A DNA stretch of 64,000 nucleotides from Cupriavidus sp. D39 (GCF_026627925.1 NZ_JAPNLE010000009.1:4092001-4156000), one strand, 5' to 3'; shown: positions 1-13,621, numbered from the stretch's first letter. A program made the numbers and translations. The notes: generated by a model from the sequence alone, not told the origin.

Positions 1-123
1 CAGCGCCTGTTCCACTTCCTGCTGCAGTTCAAGCGTGGACAGTTGCAGCAGCCGGATCGACTGCTGGAGTTGCGGCGTAAGCGCGAGATGCTGCGAGAGG
101 CGGAGCTGTAGCGACGGTTTCAT
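1..123 (-). CDS. rpoN: RNA polymerase sigma-54 factor RpoN, N-terminal fragment
   Basis: Only the first 41 codons lie in the window; the gene runs off the left edge. The reverse-strand start at 123 gives a protein opening [20 protein letters not shown], followed by [20 protein letters not shown]. This is the conserved glutamine- and leucine-rich region I of sigma-54, which contacts the bacterial enhancer-binding proteins that trigger open-complex formation. It sits downstream of lptB on the same strand, the usual place for rpoN in beta- and gamma-proteobacteria. The identity is secure from the N-terminus alone; nothing can be said about the rest. Confidence 0.95.
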
Positions 124-258
124 GCGACCTATTTTATGCCCAACTTCCGTGCTGGTGGAACGGAAATTGCTATCGCTGGCGTCGCATGATCGTTTGAAGG
201 ATGAAAGGCGACACCGAAGCCGCCCGAGTCCGATGCGCGGCAGGCGCCGCGCGCGCCT

Positions 259-1044
<786 letters not shown>

Positions 1045-1090
1045 GAAGGTGAAGGCAGAATCCGTGGATTGGGGGCGTGGCGGCGTCAGG

Positions 1091-1735
1091 TCAGGGGTTG
1101 ACGGGGGCGGGTGCCGGCTTGAGCGGCAGCGGGTTGGCTGCGGCGCCGCTGGCGGGCTGCTCCTGGCGCGGCGACAGCACGGCGCGCACGCGGCCGGACG
1201 GGCTGCCCGCGGTCGCATTCTCGGCGCCGCCGCTGGCCGTATAGAACTCGTTGCGGCTGTCATAGGTGATCACCGCGCCGCGGATCTCGTCGACCAGCTT
1301 CGCGCCGGCCAGGCGGGCCATGCGGGCGCGCCCGATCAGCTTGGACAGCTCCTGCTTGCCGTCATATTCGATGCGGTCGCCCCAGCCGTCGATGTACTCG
1401 TCGACGTTGTCGCGCTTCTGGCGGATATAGGCTTGCTTGCCACCCTTGGAGGTCGCGACCGCGTACTGGTAGCCCTCGGGGTCGGTACGGACTTCGGCCG
1501 CGTCGGATTTCAGCACCATGGTGCCCTTGGTCAGCACCACGTTGCCGGTCAGTACATAAACCTGCTTGACGTCGTCGTAGCTGGCATTGTCGGCCTCCAG
1601 GACCAGCGGCTTTTCGCGGTCAGCTTTTTCGGCGCTGGCGGGCGCGGACAGCGCAAGGCCCAGGACGGCTGCCAGCGTCAGCAAAGCGGCCGTGCTGCGG
1701 CGGCGACAGGACGAAGTCGTCAGGAATGGATTCAT
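1091..1735 (-). CDS. lptA: Lipopolysaccharide transport periplasmic protein LptA
   Basis: Periplasmic bridge protein that carries LPS between the inner- and outer-membrane Lpt complexes. The 214 residues start with a Sec-type signal peptide (Arg-rich n-region, hydrophobic core around 16-30, APASA cleavage region near 31-36). An OstA/LptA beta-jellyroll region follows, with the typical pattern [13 protein letters not shown] ... [11 protein letters not shown]. The C-terminus from about 180 is a Pro/Ala-rich tail, common in beta-proteobacterial LptA. It sits between lptC (54 bp upstream) and lptB in one operon. Confidence comes from motif plus synteny. Confidence 0.93.
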   Translation of the reverse strand: MNPFLTTSSCRRRSTAALLTLAAVLGLALSAPASAEKADREKPLVLEADNASYDDVKQVYVLTGNVVLTKGTMVLKSDAAEVRTDPEGYQYAVATSKGGKQAYIRQKRDNVDEYIDGWGDRIEYDGKQELSKLIGRARMARLAGAKLVDEIRGAVITYDSRNEFYTASGGAENATAGSPSGRVRAVLSPRQEQPASGAAANPLPLKPAPAPVNP

Positions 1736-1789
1736 GTTGGCGTGATGGCGGTTGACGCGGGCGGCTGGAGCCCGCGGGCGGCTTCAGGG

Positions 1790-2422
1790 CTACTTCGCGG
1801 GACTTGCCGGCGGCGGCACCGTAATGATGGTGCCGCGTACGTTACCCAGCAATTGTACTTCGCGAGTGACATTGTTAAAGATCAGGCCGTTGGCGGTCAT
1901 CACCGACGGGCCGCGGGTCAGCTTGACAGCCTTGTCGGTCTTGACGATGTCATCGTTGACCAGCACCTGGAAATACTCCGAGGCGGCCGTCATCTTCGGA
2001 TCCTTGGCGGGGTCGGTGCCCTGGGCGCGCACGATGAAGCCATTGCCGAACAGGTCGATGACCGAGCCTTCCGCGTTCATCGTGCCGCGATCGGAGTGGC
2101 CAGTGACGGGCGGGCGGTCGATTTCGTAGGAGCGCATGGCCGGGCGCGTCACCTCGTAGGTCTGGTCGTCCTCGAAGTGGATCATCTTGTCGCCGGTGAA
2201 GCGCAGCTTGGTGTTCCCGTCCTCGGCAAGCTCGGTCGCGGAAAAACGGATCATGTAGTAATCCGGCTCATGCTTCTTGCCGACCGGCCCGGTGTCCGCT
2301 TCCTTCGGGGAGTTGACCTGCACCAGCCAGAAGGTGCTGCCCGCCACCAGCGCCATCAGCAGCAGGGGCAGCGCTCGCATGGCAAGCCGGCTCAGGGAGG
2401 ACAGGATTTCCCGCATAGGCAT
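1790..2422 (-). CDS. lptC: LPS export ABC transporter periplasmic protein LptC
   Basis: Inner-membrane-anchored partner of LptFG that passes LPS to LptA. The 210-residue protein has one N-terminal membrane segment (about residues 14-34, rich in Leu/Ala/Val) followed by a periplasmic LptC/YrbK domain with KHEPDYYMIRFSATELAEDG and a late RGPSVMTANGLIFNN stretch typical of the family. The start at 2422 is only 9 bp after the kdsD stop; a second in-frame ATG lies two codons further in. In many related genomes a kdsC phosphatase gene separates kdsD and lptC, and it is missing here (see findings). Confidence 0.93.
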   Translation of the reverse strand: MPMREILSSLSRLAMRALPLLLMALVAGSTFWLVQVNSPKEADTGPVGKKHEPDYYMIRFSATELAEDGNTKLRFTGDKMIHFEDDQTYEVTRPAMRSYEIDRPPVTGHSDRGTMNAEGSVIDLFGNGFIVRAQGTDPAKDPKMTAASEYFQVLVNDDIVKTDKAVKLTRGPSVMTANGLIFNNVTREVQLLGNVRGTIITVPPPASPAK

Positions 2423-2431
2423 GGGCTGGCC

Positions 2432-3413
2432 TCAGATGACCTTGGCGCGGGTCAGGTCGTGGATGTGGAGCGCGCCGACCAGGCGCCGCTCTGCGTCGAC
2501 CACCAGCATCTGGTTGACACGGTTCGCCTCCATCACCTGCACGGCTTCCACGGCCAGCTGGTCCGGCCCGACGGTATGCGGCGTGCGGTGCATGACCTCG
2601 CTGATGGGTACGGTCTTCCAGTCGCGGGGGTTTCGAGCAGGCGGCGCAGGTCGCCGTCCGTGAAGACGCCGATCAGGCGGTCGTCCGGATCAACCACCGC
2701 GGTCATGGCCATGCCCTTGCGGGTAATTTCCATCAGGGCTTGTGCCAGCGGTGTGCTCTCGCGTACCTTGGGCACCGCGTTGCCGCTGCGCATGACGTCG
2801 CGCACGTGGGTTAGCAGCTTGCGCCCGAGCGCGCCGCCTGGATGCGAGCGGGCAAAATCTTCCTCGCCAAAGCCGCGGGCATCCAGCACGGCCACCGCGA
2901 GCGCGTCGCCCATCGCCAGTGCGGCGGTGGTGCTGGCGGTCGGGGCCAGGTTGAGCGGGCAGGCTTCTTTTCCACGCCGGCATTGAGGTGCGCGTCGGCC
3001 AGCTTGGCCAGCGTGGAGGCGGGGTTCCCGGTCACGGAGATCAGCTTGGCGCCGATGCGCTTGACGATCGGGACGATCGAAAGCAACTCGGCGGTCTCTC
3101 CGGAATTGGAAAAGGCGATCAGCACATCGTCGCGCGTGACCATGCCCAGGTCGCCGTGGCTGGCCTCGGCGGGATGCACGAAAAACGCGGGGGTGCCGGT
3201 CGAGGCCAGCGTGGCCGCGACCTTGCGGCCAATGTGGCCGGACTTGCCTATGCCGGACACGACCACGCGTCCGCTGCAATTGAGCGTCAGTTGCACGGCC
3301 TGCGCGAATCCGTCGTCCAGGCGGCCTGCGAGGGCGGCGACGGCGTCGGCTTCGATCTGGAGGGTCTCGCGAGCGAGCCGAAGTGCTCGATCCGCATTGA
3401 AATTAGCTATCAT
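2432..3413 (-). CDS. kdsD: D-arabinose 5-phosphate isomerase KdsD, frame broken twice
   Basis: Converts D-ribulose 5-phosphate to D-arabinose 5-phosphate, the first step of KDO synthesis for LPS. Read through two single-base losses, the product is about 327 residues, the normal family length. It has an N-terminal SIS domain (GIGKSGHIGRKVAATLASTG, then FSNSGETAELL), the core EACPLNLAPTASTT and SHPGGALGRKL, and two C-terminal CBS domains ending in LHIHDLTRAKVI. Frame breaks lie near 2967 (an AAGGAAG-type context reads AAGAAG) and in the run of five G at 2626-2630. With both repaired the protein is complete, so I regard them as sequence errors. Start ATG at 3413 (MIANFNADRALRLA). Confidence 0.88.
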
Positions 3414-3564
3414 GGCGACGAAGTATACCAACGAATGCGATGGCGCTTGGGCTGTTCCTGGGATCGGGCGGCCGGGGAGGCCATCGCGCTTGCCGTAATC
3501 CACCGGCAGGGTCGCCCGCACCGGGCCGGCCCGGTGCCCGGGGCGGCGTACCCTGACCCTGTCG

Positions 3565-5544
3565 ATGCACTCTCCGCTGGACCTTACCCTAGTCCTGCTG
3601 GCCGCCGCCGTGTTCGGCGTGGTCGCCTTTCGCATGCTGCAGCTGCCGCCCATGCTGGGGTACCTGGTCGTCGGCATCCTGATCGGGCCGCACGCGCTCG
3701 GGCTGGCCAGGGATACCGCGCAGACCAAGTACCTGGCCGAGTTCGGCGTGGTCTTTTTGATGTTTTCGATCGGCCTGGAGTTCAGCCTGGGCAAGCTCAA
3801 GGCGATGAAGCGGCAGGTGTTCGGGCTGGGCGGCTCGCAGGTGGTGCTGTCGCTGCTGGCGGTGATCCCGGCGAGCTGGGCATTCAACTGGCTGTTTCCG
3901 CTGTCCTGGCAGGCCTCCGTGGCGCTGGGCGGGGCGTTGGCCATGTCGTCCACCGCCATCGTGTCCAAGATGCTGTCGGAGCGCCTGGAGCTGGAAAGCG
4001 AGCACGGGCGCAATATCATCAGCATCCTGCTGTTCCAGGACCTGGCCGTGGTGCCGCTGCTGATCGTGATCCCGGCGCTCTCGCGCGATCCTGGCGACCT
4101 GATGATGGCGCTGGGCCTGGCCACGGTGAAGATCGTGGTGGCCCTGAGCCTGATCTTCTTCGTCGGCCAGCGCTTCATGAGCCGCTGGTTCCACATCGTG
4201 GCAGCGCGCCGCTCGCAGGAGCTGTTCATGCTCAACCTGCTGCTGGTCACGCTGGGCATGGCCGCGCTGACCGAGCGGCTTGGCCTGTCGATGGCGCTGG
4301 GCGCCTTCATGGCCGGCATGCTGATCTCCGAGACGCCTTATCGCCATCAGGTGGAGGAGGACATCAAGCCCTTCCGCGACGTGCTGCTGGGGCTGTTCTT
4401 CGTCACCATCGGCATGCTGCTCAATATCCATGTGGTGCTCGACCACCTGTGGCTGGTGCTGGCGCTGCTGGCGGTGCCCATTGTCTTCAAGCTGGTCCTG
4501 ATCTCCGGCCTGGCGCGCCTGTTCGGCTCGCGCCCGGGCGTGGCGATCCGTACCGGCCTGGGCCTGGCGCAGGCCGGCGAGTTCGGCTTCGTGCTGCTTA
4601 ACCAGATCGACGGCCTGAACCTGGTCGATCCCGTGCTGATCCAGGTCATCCTGGCCTCGATGCTGTTGTCGATGCTGGCGGCGCCGTTCCTGATCCAGTA
4701 CAGCGACGCCATCGTGTTGCGCTTTACCGCCAACGAGTGGCTGATGCAGTCGCTCAACATGACGCGCATCGCGGCGCAGAGCCTGCAGACCGAGAAGCAC
4801 GCCATCATCTGCGGGTTTGGCCGCAGCGGCCAGAACCTGGCGCAAATGCTGGAGCGCGAGGGCATCACCTACGTGGCGCTGGACCTCGACCCGGACCGCG
4901 TGCGCGAAGCCGCCGGCGCGGGCGACACGGTGGTGTACGGCGATGCCGGCCGGCGCGAAGCGCTGATCGCGGCGGGCCTGCATCGCGCGGCTGCCTTGAT
5001 CATCACCTACAACAACACGCCCTCGGCCCTCAAGGTGCTGCACCATGTGCAGGAACTGGAGCCGGCGCTGCCCGTGATCGTGCGCACCATGGACGATTCG
5101 GAACTCGACATCCTGCAAAAGGCCGGCGCGACCGAGGTGGTGCCGGAGAGCATCGAGGGCAGCCTGATGCTGGCCTCGCACGCGCTGGTGCTGCTGGGCG
5201 TGCCGATGCGGCGCGTGGTGCGCGGCGTGCAGGAGGCGCGCGACGCGCGCTACAGCCTGTTACGCGGCTATTTCCACGGCCGCGACGACGAGGAAGACAT
5301 GGTGGAGCGCGAGTCCGTGCGGCTGCACTCCATCTCGCTCGGCCCGGAGGCCACGTCGGTGGGGCGGCGCCTGGGCGCGCTGGGGCTGGATATTATCGGG
5401 GTGGAAGTGACGGCGGTGCGCCGGCGCGGCATCCGCGCGTTCGATCCGGAACCCGATACGGTGCTGGAGCCTGGCGATATCGTGGTGTTGCGCGGCCAGC
5501 CAGAGGCGCTGGAAGCGGCCGAGGCGCGCATGCTGGCCGGCTGA
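3565..5544 (+). CDS. CPA2-family monovalent cation:proton antiporter, KefB/YbaL type
   Basis: Inner-membrane K+/H+ (or Na+/H+) antiporter of the CPA2 family. The 659 residues begin with an antiporter domain of about 12 membrane segments (residues 1-385), including GYLVVGILIGPHALG and the F-S-I-GLEFSLGKLK pattern. A TrkA-N Rossmann domain follows (IICGFGRSGQNLAQ at about 412-425) and a TrkA-C domain at about 570-655. It is divergent from kdsD with 151 bp between them. The nucleotide-binding domain implies gating by NAD(H) or a related ligand. The transported cation cannot be fixed from sequence, so I leave the symbol blank. Confidence 0.92.
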   Translation: MHSPLDLTLVLLAAAVFGVVAFRMLQLPPMLGYLVVGILIGPHALGLARDTAQTKYLAEFGVVFLMFSIGLEFSLGKLKAMKRQVFGLGGSQVVLSLLAVIPASWAFNWLFPLSWQASVALGGALAMSSTAIVSKMLSERLELESEHGRNIISILLFQDLAVVPLLIVIPALSRDPGDLMMALGLATVKIVVALSLIFFVGQRFMSRWFHIVAARRSQELFMLNLLLVTLGMAALTERLGLSMALGAFMAGMLISETPYRHQVEEDIKPFRDVLLGLFFVTIGMLLNIHVVLDHLWLVLALLAVPIVFKLVLISGLARLFGSRPGVAIRTGLGLAQAGEFGFVLLNQIDGLNLVDPVLIQVILASMLLSMLAAPFLIQYSDAIVLRFTANEWLMQSLNMTRIAAQSLQTEKHAIICGFGRSGQNLAQMLEREGITYVALDLDPDRVREAAGAGDTVVYGDAGRREALIAAGLHRAAALIITYNNTPSALKVLHHVQELEPALPVIVRTMDDSELDILQKAGATEVVPESIEGSLMLASHALVLLGVPMRRVVRGVQEARDARYSLLRGYFHGRDDEEDMVERESVRLHSISLGPEATSVGRRLGALGLDIIGVEVTAVRRRGIRAFDPEPDTVLEPGDIVVLRGQPEALEAAEARMLAG

Positions 5545-5545
5545 G

Positions 5546-5564
5546 GCTGCGCTATGCGCGCAGC
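5546..5564. terminator. Hairpin between convergent genes, candidate terminator
   Basis: A perfect 7-bp stem (GCTGCGC / GCGCAGC, 5-base loop) lies in the 36 bp between the stop of the cation antiporter and the stop of the convergent RHH gene. No T-run follows on either strand, so intrinsic termination is uncertain. Confidence 0.35.
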
Positions 5565-5580
5565 GGCCGCAAGTTCAGGT

Positions 5581-5964
5581 TCATGCCGCCGCGCGGCTGC
5601 CGACGTGCGCCTCTTCCGCCCACGATGGCGGCAGGCCTTCTAGCACGGAGCGCGCGTCGAGCGAGCCGATCGGGACGCGCGGGTCGGCGGGAATGCGGCC
5701 TTCGCCTTGCAGCATCAGGTAGCGCAGGCAGCACACGCGCAGGAAGGACGTGAAGTTTGCCGCCTCGCCCCGGTATGCCACCAATTCGTCGTGCAGCCGG
5801 GTGATGAGCTGGCCCACGCTCATGCCGTCGCGGCGCGCCAGCGTTTCGAGCACTTCCCAGAACAGGCTTTCCAGCCGGATGCTGGTGGCCACGCCATGCA
5901 GCCGGAGCGAGCGCGACTGGCCCTGGTACGACTGCGGGGTGGCCCGGATGAAGATTTCACACAT
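5581..5964 (-). CDS. Ribbon-helix-helix domain protein
   Basis: A 127-residue protein starting MCEIFIRATP. Residues about 20-60 (SLRLHGVATSIRLESLFWEV, then GMSVGQLITRL) fit the RHH_4-type ribbon-helix-helix fold used for DNA binding: a short basic beta strand, then two helices. The remainder (FTSFLRVCCLRYL) is helical and cysteine-containing. The ATG at 5964 is preceded by a purine-rich GGGAGTTCTTCT. Its target is unknown and no matching operator is evident nearby. It converges on the cation antiporter. Confidence 0.7.
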   Translation of the reverse strand: MCEIFIRATPQSYQGQSRSLRLHGVATSIRLESLFWEVLETLARRDGMSVGQLITRLHDELVAYRGEAANFTSFLRVCCLRYLMLQGEGRIPADPRVPIGSLDARSVLEGLPPSWAEEAHVGSRAAA

Positions 5965-6032
5965 AGAAGAACTCCCGTGCGGAACGGCCCGCGATAGCCC
6001 TCGACAGGCTCGCGGGCCGCGTTCGGTAGCCT

Positions 6033-6611
6033 CTAATGTACGATCTTGGTGCCCAGGACGGCAAGGAACTGCGCCAGCCATGCCGGGTGCGCGGGCCAGG
6101 CCGGTGCGCTCACCAGGTTGCCGTCGGTGTAGGCCTGGTCGACCGGGATGTCGGCATATTTGCCGCCCGCCAGGCGTACTTCGGGCGCGCACGCCGGATA
6201 GGCCGAGCAGGTCCGGCCTTCCAGCACGCCGGCCGCGGCCAGCAGCTGGGCGCCGTGGCACACCGCTGCGATCGGCTTGTTGGTGCTGGCAAAGTGCCGC
6301 ACGATCTCCAGCACCCGCTCGTTCAGGCGCAGGTATTCGGGCGCGCGCCCGCCCGGGATGACCAGCCCGTCGTAGGCTGCCGGGTCCACATCGGCAAAGC
6401 TCGCGTTCAGCGCGAAGTTGTGGCCGCGCTTTTCACTATAGGTCTGGTCGCCTTCGAAATCATGGATGGCGGTGGGGCAGCTGGCGCCGGCCGCCTTGTC
6501 CGGACACACCGCATGGACCGTGTGGCCTACCATCTGGAGTGCCTGGAAAGGCACCATGGTTTCATAGTCTTCGGCGTAGTCGCCGACCAGCATCAAGATC
6601 TTTTTTGCCAT
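6033..6611 (-). CDS. DJ-1/PfpI family protein (YhbO/PfpI-like)
   Basis: A 192-residue single-domain DJ-1/PfpI protein. The nucleophile elbow AAVCHGAQ places the catalytic Cys at 118 followed by His119, with an acidic partner near Glu15 (DYAEDYE). [14 protein letters not shown] at about 82-96 is the PfpI-subgroup signature. Members act as cysteine hydrolases, glyoxalase-III/deglycase-like enzymes or stress proteins; the substrate cannot be chosen here. The start ATG at 6611 has a good ribosome-binding site (AGGAGA, 5 bp upstream). It is divergent from apt. Confidence 0.88.
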   Translation of the reverse strand: MAKKILMLVGDYAEDYETMVPFQALQMVGHTVHAVCPDKAAGASCPTAIHDFEGDQTYSEKRGHNFALNASFADVDPAAYDGLVIPGGRAPEYLRLNERVLEIVRHFASTNKPIAAVCHGAQLLAAAGVLEGRTCSAYPACAPEVRLAGGKYADIPVDQAYTDGNLVSAPAWPAHPAWLAQFLAVLGTKIVH

Positions 6612-6772
6612 CGCTGTCTCCTGTATGGTTACGGGTGTCCCGGGGGAGCCGCGCCGCAAAGCGTGCAATCCGCCCAGGCGTTGCCCATTGTGTTGCCGAT
6701 TGCGGCAGCCCGGGTGGTAACCCATTACCGCATCCAGCCTGCCGATATGGCGGGCGGTCCGAACGAGTCCCC

Positions 6773-7345
6773 ATGCCCAACACCACGATCCAGTCGTCCG
6801 CCCTTGGCGACGTTACCCACTACCTGCGCGAACGCATCCGCACCGTGCCGGACTGGCCTCAGCCCGGCGTGATGTTTCGCGACATCACGCCATTGCTGCA
6901 GGATCCCAAGTCCCTGCGCGTGCTGATCGACGTCTTTGTGCACCGTTACATGGACGCCAAGCTCGACGTGGTGGCCGGCATCGACGCACGCGGCTTTATC
7001 CTGGGCGCCATCGTGGCGTACGAGCTGAACCTGGGCTTCGTGCCGATCCGCAAGAAAGGCAAGCTGCCCTTCGAGACCGTGGCCGAGGAATATGAGCTGG
7101 AGTACGGCAGCGCCACGGTGGAAATCCACGCCGATGCCTGCAAGCCGGGTGACCGCGTGCTGCTGGTGGACGACCTCATCGCCACCGGCGGCACCATGAT
7201 GGCCGGCCGCAAGCTGCTCGAGCGCCTGGGTGCCACCGTGGTGGAGGGCGCCGCCATCGTCGACCTGCCCGAACTGGGCGGCTCGCGCCACCTGCTGGAC
7301 AGCGGCCTGCCGCTGTTCACGGTTTGCCGCTTTGACGGGCATTGA
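6773..7345 (+). CDS. apt: Adenine phosphoribosyltransferase
   Basis: Salvages adenine with PRPP to give AMP in the cytoplasm. The 190-residue protein has the APT N-terminus ([18 protein letters not shown]), the [12 protein letters not shown] loop and the PRPP-binding motif [14 protein letters not shown] at about 129-142. Length matches the family (175-190). The ATG at 6773 gives [13 protein letters not shown]. No clear Shine-Dalgarno is visible, but upstream codons in the frame do not resemble APT. It is a monocistronic gene followed by a 359-bp gap. Confidence 0.96.
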   Translation: MPNTTIQSSALGDVTHYLRERIRTVPDWPQPGVMFRDITPLLQDPKSLRVLIDVFVHRYMDAKLDVVAGIDARGFILGAIVAYELNLGFVPIRKKGKLPFETVAEEYELEYGSATVEIHADACKPGDRVLLVDDLIATGGTMMAGRKLLERLGATVVEGAAIVDLPELGGSRHLLDSGLPLFTVCRFDGH

Positions 7346-7704
7346 CGCCTGGCCACGGATCATTGACCGGCGCGCGCATCGATCGCCGCGGCGTGCGTCT
7401 GTGTCTGTGTGAGACGCCGTTGCAGGGCTACATTGTTTCTGGCAATGATGCAACAAAATGCCAATAAATGTAATAATATGCCAATCAAGGCGCGCCCGGC
7501 ATTGGCCGCCCCGGGCACGCCCGCGGTAGTTGCGTCCAACGGCGTGCGCGGCATTACGCCTTGGACTTGCGGCCATTCCGGCCGCTTGCCTATGGCGTTG
7601 TCCCCACATGCGCGGGGGCGCATAATGCCCCATTGACAACGATACGATGGCCGGGCGAAGTCTTGCGTGATGCAATGGAGGCACCGGTCACATAAGGGCG
7701 CACC
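7346..7704. other. Intergenic region with an AT-rich island
   Basis: No gene is supported here. Positions about 7430-7490 are clearly more AT-rich than the rest of the window and contain several imperfect AATGCCAATAA-like stretches, a plausible promoter or protein-binding region for the downstream phosphate transporter. No terminator hairpin was seen after apt. Confidence 0.4.
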
Positions 7705-9388
7705 ATGGGCGTACTACTTCATTTGCTTTCCGGCGTGGCGCTGCTGGTGTGGGGCACCAACATCGTCAAGGTCGGCATCCTGCGCGTGTATGGCGCCAAC
7801 CTGCGCCACGTGCTCTCCTCCAGCATCTCCAACCGCTTCACGGCCTTTGCCGCCGGCCTCGGCGTGACCGGCCTGGTCCAGAGCAGCAACGCGACCGCCG
7901 TCATCGTCAGTTCCTTCGTCGGCCAGGGCCTGATTGCCGTGGCCCCGGCGCTGGCCATCATGCTGGGCGCCAACGTCGGCACCGCCATCATGGTGCAGGT
8001 GTTCTCGCTGGACCTGTCGTGGCTGTCGCCGCTGCTGATCTTCGTCGGCGTGATCCTGCATCTGTCCTGGAAGGGCAACAAGCCCGGCCACGTGGGCCGC
8101 GTGCTGATCGGCCTGGGGCTGATCACGCTGGCGCTTGAGCTGATCGCCATTGCCACCCGCCCCGTGGTGGAAGCGGCCGGCGTCAAGGTGCTGTTCGGCA
8201 CGCTCACGGGAGACCCCACGCTGGACATGCTGATCGGCGCCTTCCTGACCATCCTGTGCTATTCCAGCCTGGCGGTGGTGCTGTTCTGCGGCGCGCTGGC
8301 CTCGGCCGGCGTAGTGTCGCTGCATGTGGCGATGGCGCTGGTGCTGGGTGCTAACCTGGGCTCCGGCATCTCCGCGTTGCTGACCACCTCGGGCAACAAC
8401 CAGCCCGGCAAGCGCGTCACGCTGGGCAACCTGCTCTCGCGCCTGCTCGGCTGCGTGATTGCGCTGCCCTTGCTGGGGCAGGCCGAACGCCTGCTGGCGC
8501 TGGTCGATGCCGATCCGCAGCGGCTGGTCGTGAATTTCCACCTGCTGTTCAACGTGGCGCTGGCGGTGCTGCTGCTGGGCGCCACGGGTCCGCTGGCGCG
8601 CCTGTGCGAGGCGGTGCTGCCCGGGCGCAATACCGGCGATAGCCAGGTCACCCCCGCCACCTCGATCCCGCCGCGCTGCCCACGCCGACGCTGGCGCTGT
8701 CCAATGCTGCGCGCGAGGTGCTGCGCATCGGCGACCGCATCGAGCAGATGCTGGACAACATGCTGCGCGTGCTGCGCACCAACGATGCCAAGCTCGCCAC
8801 CGCCACCTGTCGCATCGACGACGAGGTGGACGATCTCTACACCGCGATCAAGCTCTACCTGACCCGGATCAGCCTGGAGGCGCTGGATGAGCGCGACGGC
8901 CGGCGCTGGACCGAGATCATCTCGCTCACCATCAACCTCGAGCATGCCGGCGACATCATCGAGCGCATCCTGCAGGACGCGCGCGAAAAGAAGATCGCCC
9001 ACAACCTGGCCTTCTCGGAGGCGGGCATGCAGGAGATCTCGCAGATGCATGCGCGCGTGGTGGCCAACCTGCGGCTCGGGCTGTCGGTGTTCCTCTCCGG
9101 CGACCTGAAAAGCGCGCAGCAACTGATGGCGGAGAAGGCGACCTTCCGCGAGATGGAGCGCCAGTACGCGCGCACCCACCTGCAACGCATCGCCGAGCAG
9201 ACCGCCGAGAGCATCGAGACCAGTTCGCTGCACCTCGACGTGATCAGCGATCTCAAGCGCCTGAACTCGCTGTTCTGCGCCACCGCCTACCCGGTGCTGG
9301 AAGACGCCGGCGTGCTTAACCGCAGCCGCATGAAGGAAGACGACGGCGAGCCCCGGTGCGGGCGGTGCCGTCGCCGCAAGCGCACTGA
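7705..9388 (+). CDS. Na/Pi cotransporter family protein with PhoU-like C-terminus, frame broken twice
   Basis: Type II sodium-dependent phosphate transporter (NptA/YjbB-like) of the inner membrane. Residues 1-315 hold the two repeated Na_Pi_cotrans units with the QSSNATAVIVSSFVGQG motif and its partner LCYSSLAVVLFCGALASAG. The C-terminal 230 residues form a PhoU-like helical domain (IGDRIEQMLDNMLRVL ... TEIISLTINLEHAGDIIERI). Two single C losses break the frame, in the five-C run at 8651-8655 and the four-C run at 9351-9354. Repairing them links both domains and ends the protein at the TGA at 9386-9388, about 561 residues. Without repair the second half would read on antisense into the next gene. 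Confidence 0.87.
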
Positions 9389-9416
9389 GGGCGGGGCTGC
9401 CGCTTCACGGAGCCGG

Positions 9417-9902
9417 CTACAGCTTGTAGCCGATCTCCCGCAGCAAGGTCCGCCGCGAGGCAATGTCCGCCTCGGTTTCCAGCCCGAGCGGCGACGCGCC
9501 ATCCACCACGCCAAGCACCGCGCGCCCCTGCGCGGTCTGCGCCACCACCACCTCGGTCGGGTTTGCCGTGGCGCAATAGATCCTGCATACCTCCGGCACC
9601 GCGCGCACGGTCGCGAGCACATTGACCGGATAAAAGCCGTCGCCAAGGAACAGCAGGAAACTGTGGCCCGCGCCGATCGCCAGCGCGTTCTGGCACGCCA
9701 GGTCGATCATTGCCTCGTCGGTGCCGGACCAGCGCACCAGGCGCTTGCCCGAGGCCTCGCAGAATGCCAGTCCAAAGCGGATGCCCGGCACCGCGCCCGC
9801 CAGTGCCTCGTGGATGTCGTCCACGGTCTTGATGAAATGGGATTGCCCGAAGATGAAATTGGTCGCCTCAGGCTTGGCGATCTGCACTACGGTGAGCTCC
9901 AT
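9417..9902 (-). CDS. Adenosine-specific kinase family protein (COG1839)
   Basis: A 161-residue protein opening MELTVVQIAKPEATNFIFGQ with the family pattern GQSHFIKTVDDIHEALAG, then GIRFGLAFCEASGKRLVRWSG and NPTEVVVAQTAQGRAVLGVVDG. This is the small adenosine-specific kinase (DUF355) family, first characterised structurally in archaea; its bacterial role is poorly known. It is complete with a normal start. It faces the phosphate transporter convergently (28-bp gap) and is separated from the uvrA operon by about 110 bp. Confidence 0.82.
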   Translation of the reverse strand: MELTVVQIAKPEATNFIFGQSHFIKTVDDIHEALAGAVPGIRFGLAFCEASGKRLVRWSGTDEAMIDLACQNALAIGAGHSFLLFLGDGFYPVNVLATVRAVPEVCRIYCATANPTEVVVAQTAQGRAVLGVVDGASPLGLETEADIASRRTLLREIGYKL

Positions 9903-10014
9903 GGCCGTGCTCCTGCTCTGGCCGGTGCCAGCCCCGGAAAGGGCTTCGACAGGCGCGGCCTTCCGCAGTCTATGGTAGGCCGGGCAAGGTCGAATGCAAG
10001 GCGGCTGCGTGCGC

Positions 10015-10368
10015 CTACTTCGAGGAAGGCGGGCGGCGTCTGCGGCGTGCGCGCTGCAGCATCACGGCGATGGCCACGAGCACGGCCGCGCCGCCCAGCG
10101 TCAGCGCCAGATTGCCGGAGACCGCGCCGCTTGCCGTGCCTGGCACCTGGGCCTTGCTGGCAGCGCTGGCGGCGCTGGCGTCCTGGGCGGCTTGCGCGGG
10201 CGGGGCGGACGCCGCTGTCGCGGCAGGTTCATCGAGCGCTCGCGCCGCCGGCGCTGCCAAGTCGATGGGCGTGACCGTGGCCTGCGCCGCGGCGGGACCG
10301 GCAGCGGCGCTGCCGAGCAGCAGCGCGCATTGCCAGGCGCACAGGATGAGGCGGGATTGCGCGCGCAC
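10015..10368 (-). CDS. Small secreted or membrane-anchored protein of unknown function
   Basis: A 117-residue frame starting at GTG 10368, only 6 bp after the uvrA stop on the same strand. It has a signal peptide (hydrophobic about 8-28, ending AAAQA), an Ala/Pro-rich low-complexity middle, one membrane segment at about 86-106 (LALTLGGAAVLVAIAVML) and a basic tail (RARRRRR). That layout suggests a small inner-membrane protein with an exported N-terminal part. No family was recognised. Coupling to uvrA suggests co-transcription, though no clear ribosome-binding site is seen. Confidence 0.55.
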   Translation of the reverse strand: MRAQSRLILCAWQCALLLGSAAAGPAAAQATVTPIDLAAPAARALDEPAATAASAPPAQAAQDASAASAASKAQVPGTASGAVSGNLALTLGGAAVLVAIAVMLQRARRRRRPPSSK

Positions 10369-10374
10369 TGCGTT

Positions 10375-13239
<2,865 letters not shown>

Positions 13240-13621
13240 ATACCGATTGTCTTCGCCAGGCGGGGCCGCCGGTCGGGTCGACAGGCCGGGTCTCACGGAA
13301 TTTCAAGAAAAAGCATGCCAGCAGGGCTGCAGCCGGCTTCAGGCCAGCCTCGGGCCGGGCTTCGCCGGCCCGCGCCGGGGCTTGCGGCGTCCGGTCCGGA
13401 CCCGAAAGCGCAGCGGAGCAAACCTGTTAATATACCGAACTTCGGTTTCCGGGGGTTGCTTGGGCCATTAGACTGCGCCCTGCAGCAACGGTGGCAGAAG
13501 CGCCGCAACTTCCGCTCCGGCCGTGGATCGAAGTTGTCGCCGCCCCGTCAGCATTGGGGTGATGCGGTGCGTGCGCGGTGCACGAGCCGGCAATCCGTCA
13601 TAGAAATTCCCCACGATCGCA
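13240..13621. other. Divergent intergenic region uvrA / MFS transporter
   Basis: A 382-bp region that should contain both promoters. The only notable element is a small palindrome ACCGAA-C-TTCGGT at 13434-13446 next to an AT-rich GTTAATATA, a possible promoter/operator point. No gene is supported on either strand. Confidence 0.35.

Noticed and set aside
9389..10274. Continuation of the Na/Pi transporter frame across the adenosine-kinase-like gene
   Set aside because: It results from the missing C at 9351-9354; with the base restored the protein stops at 9388.
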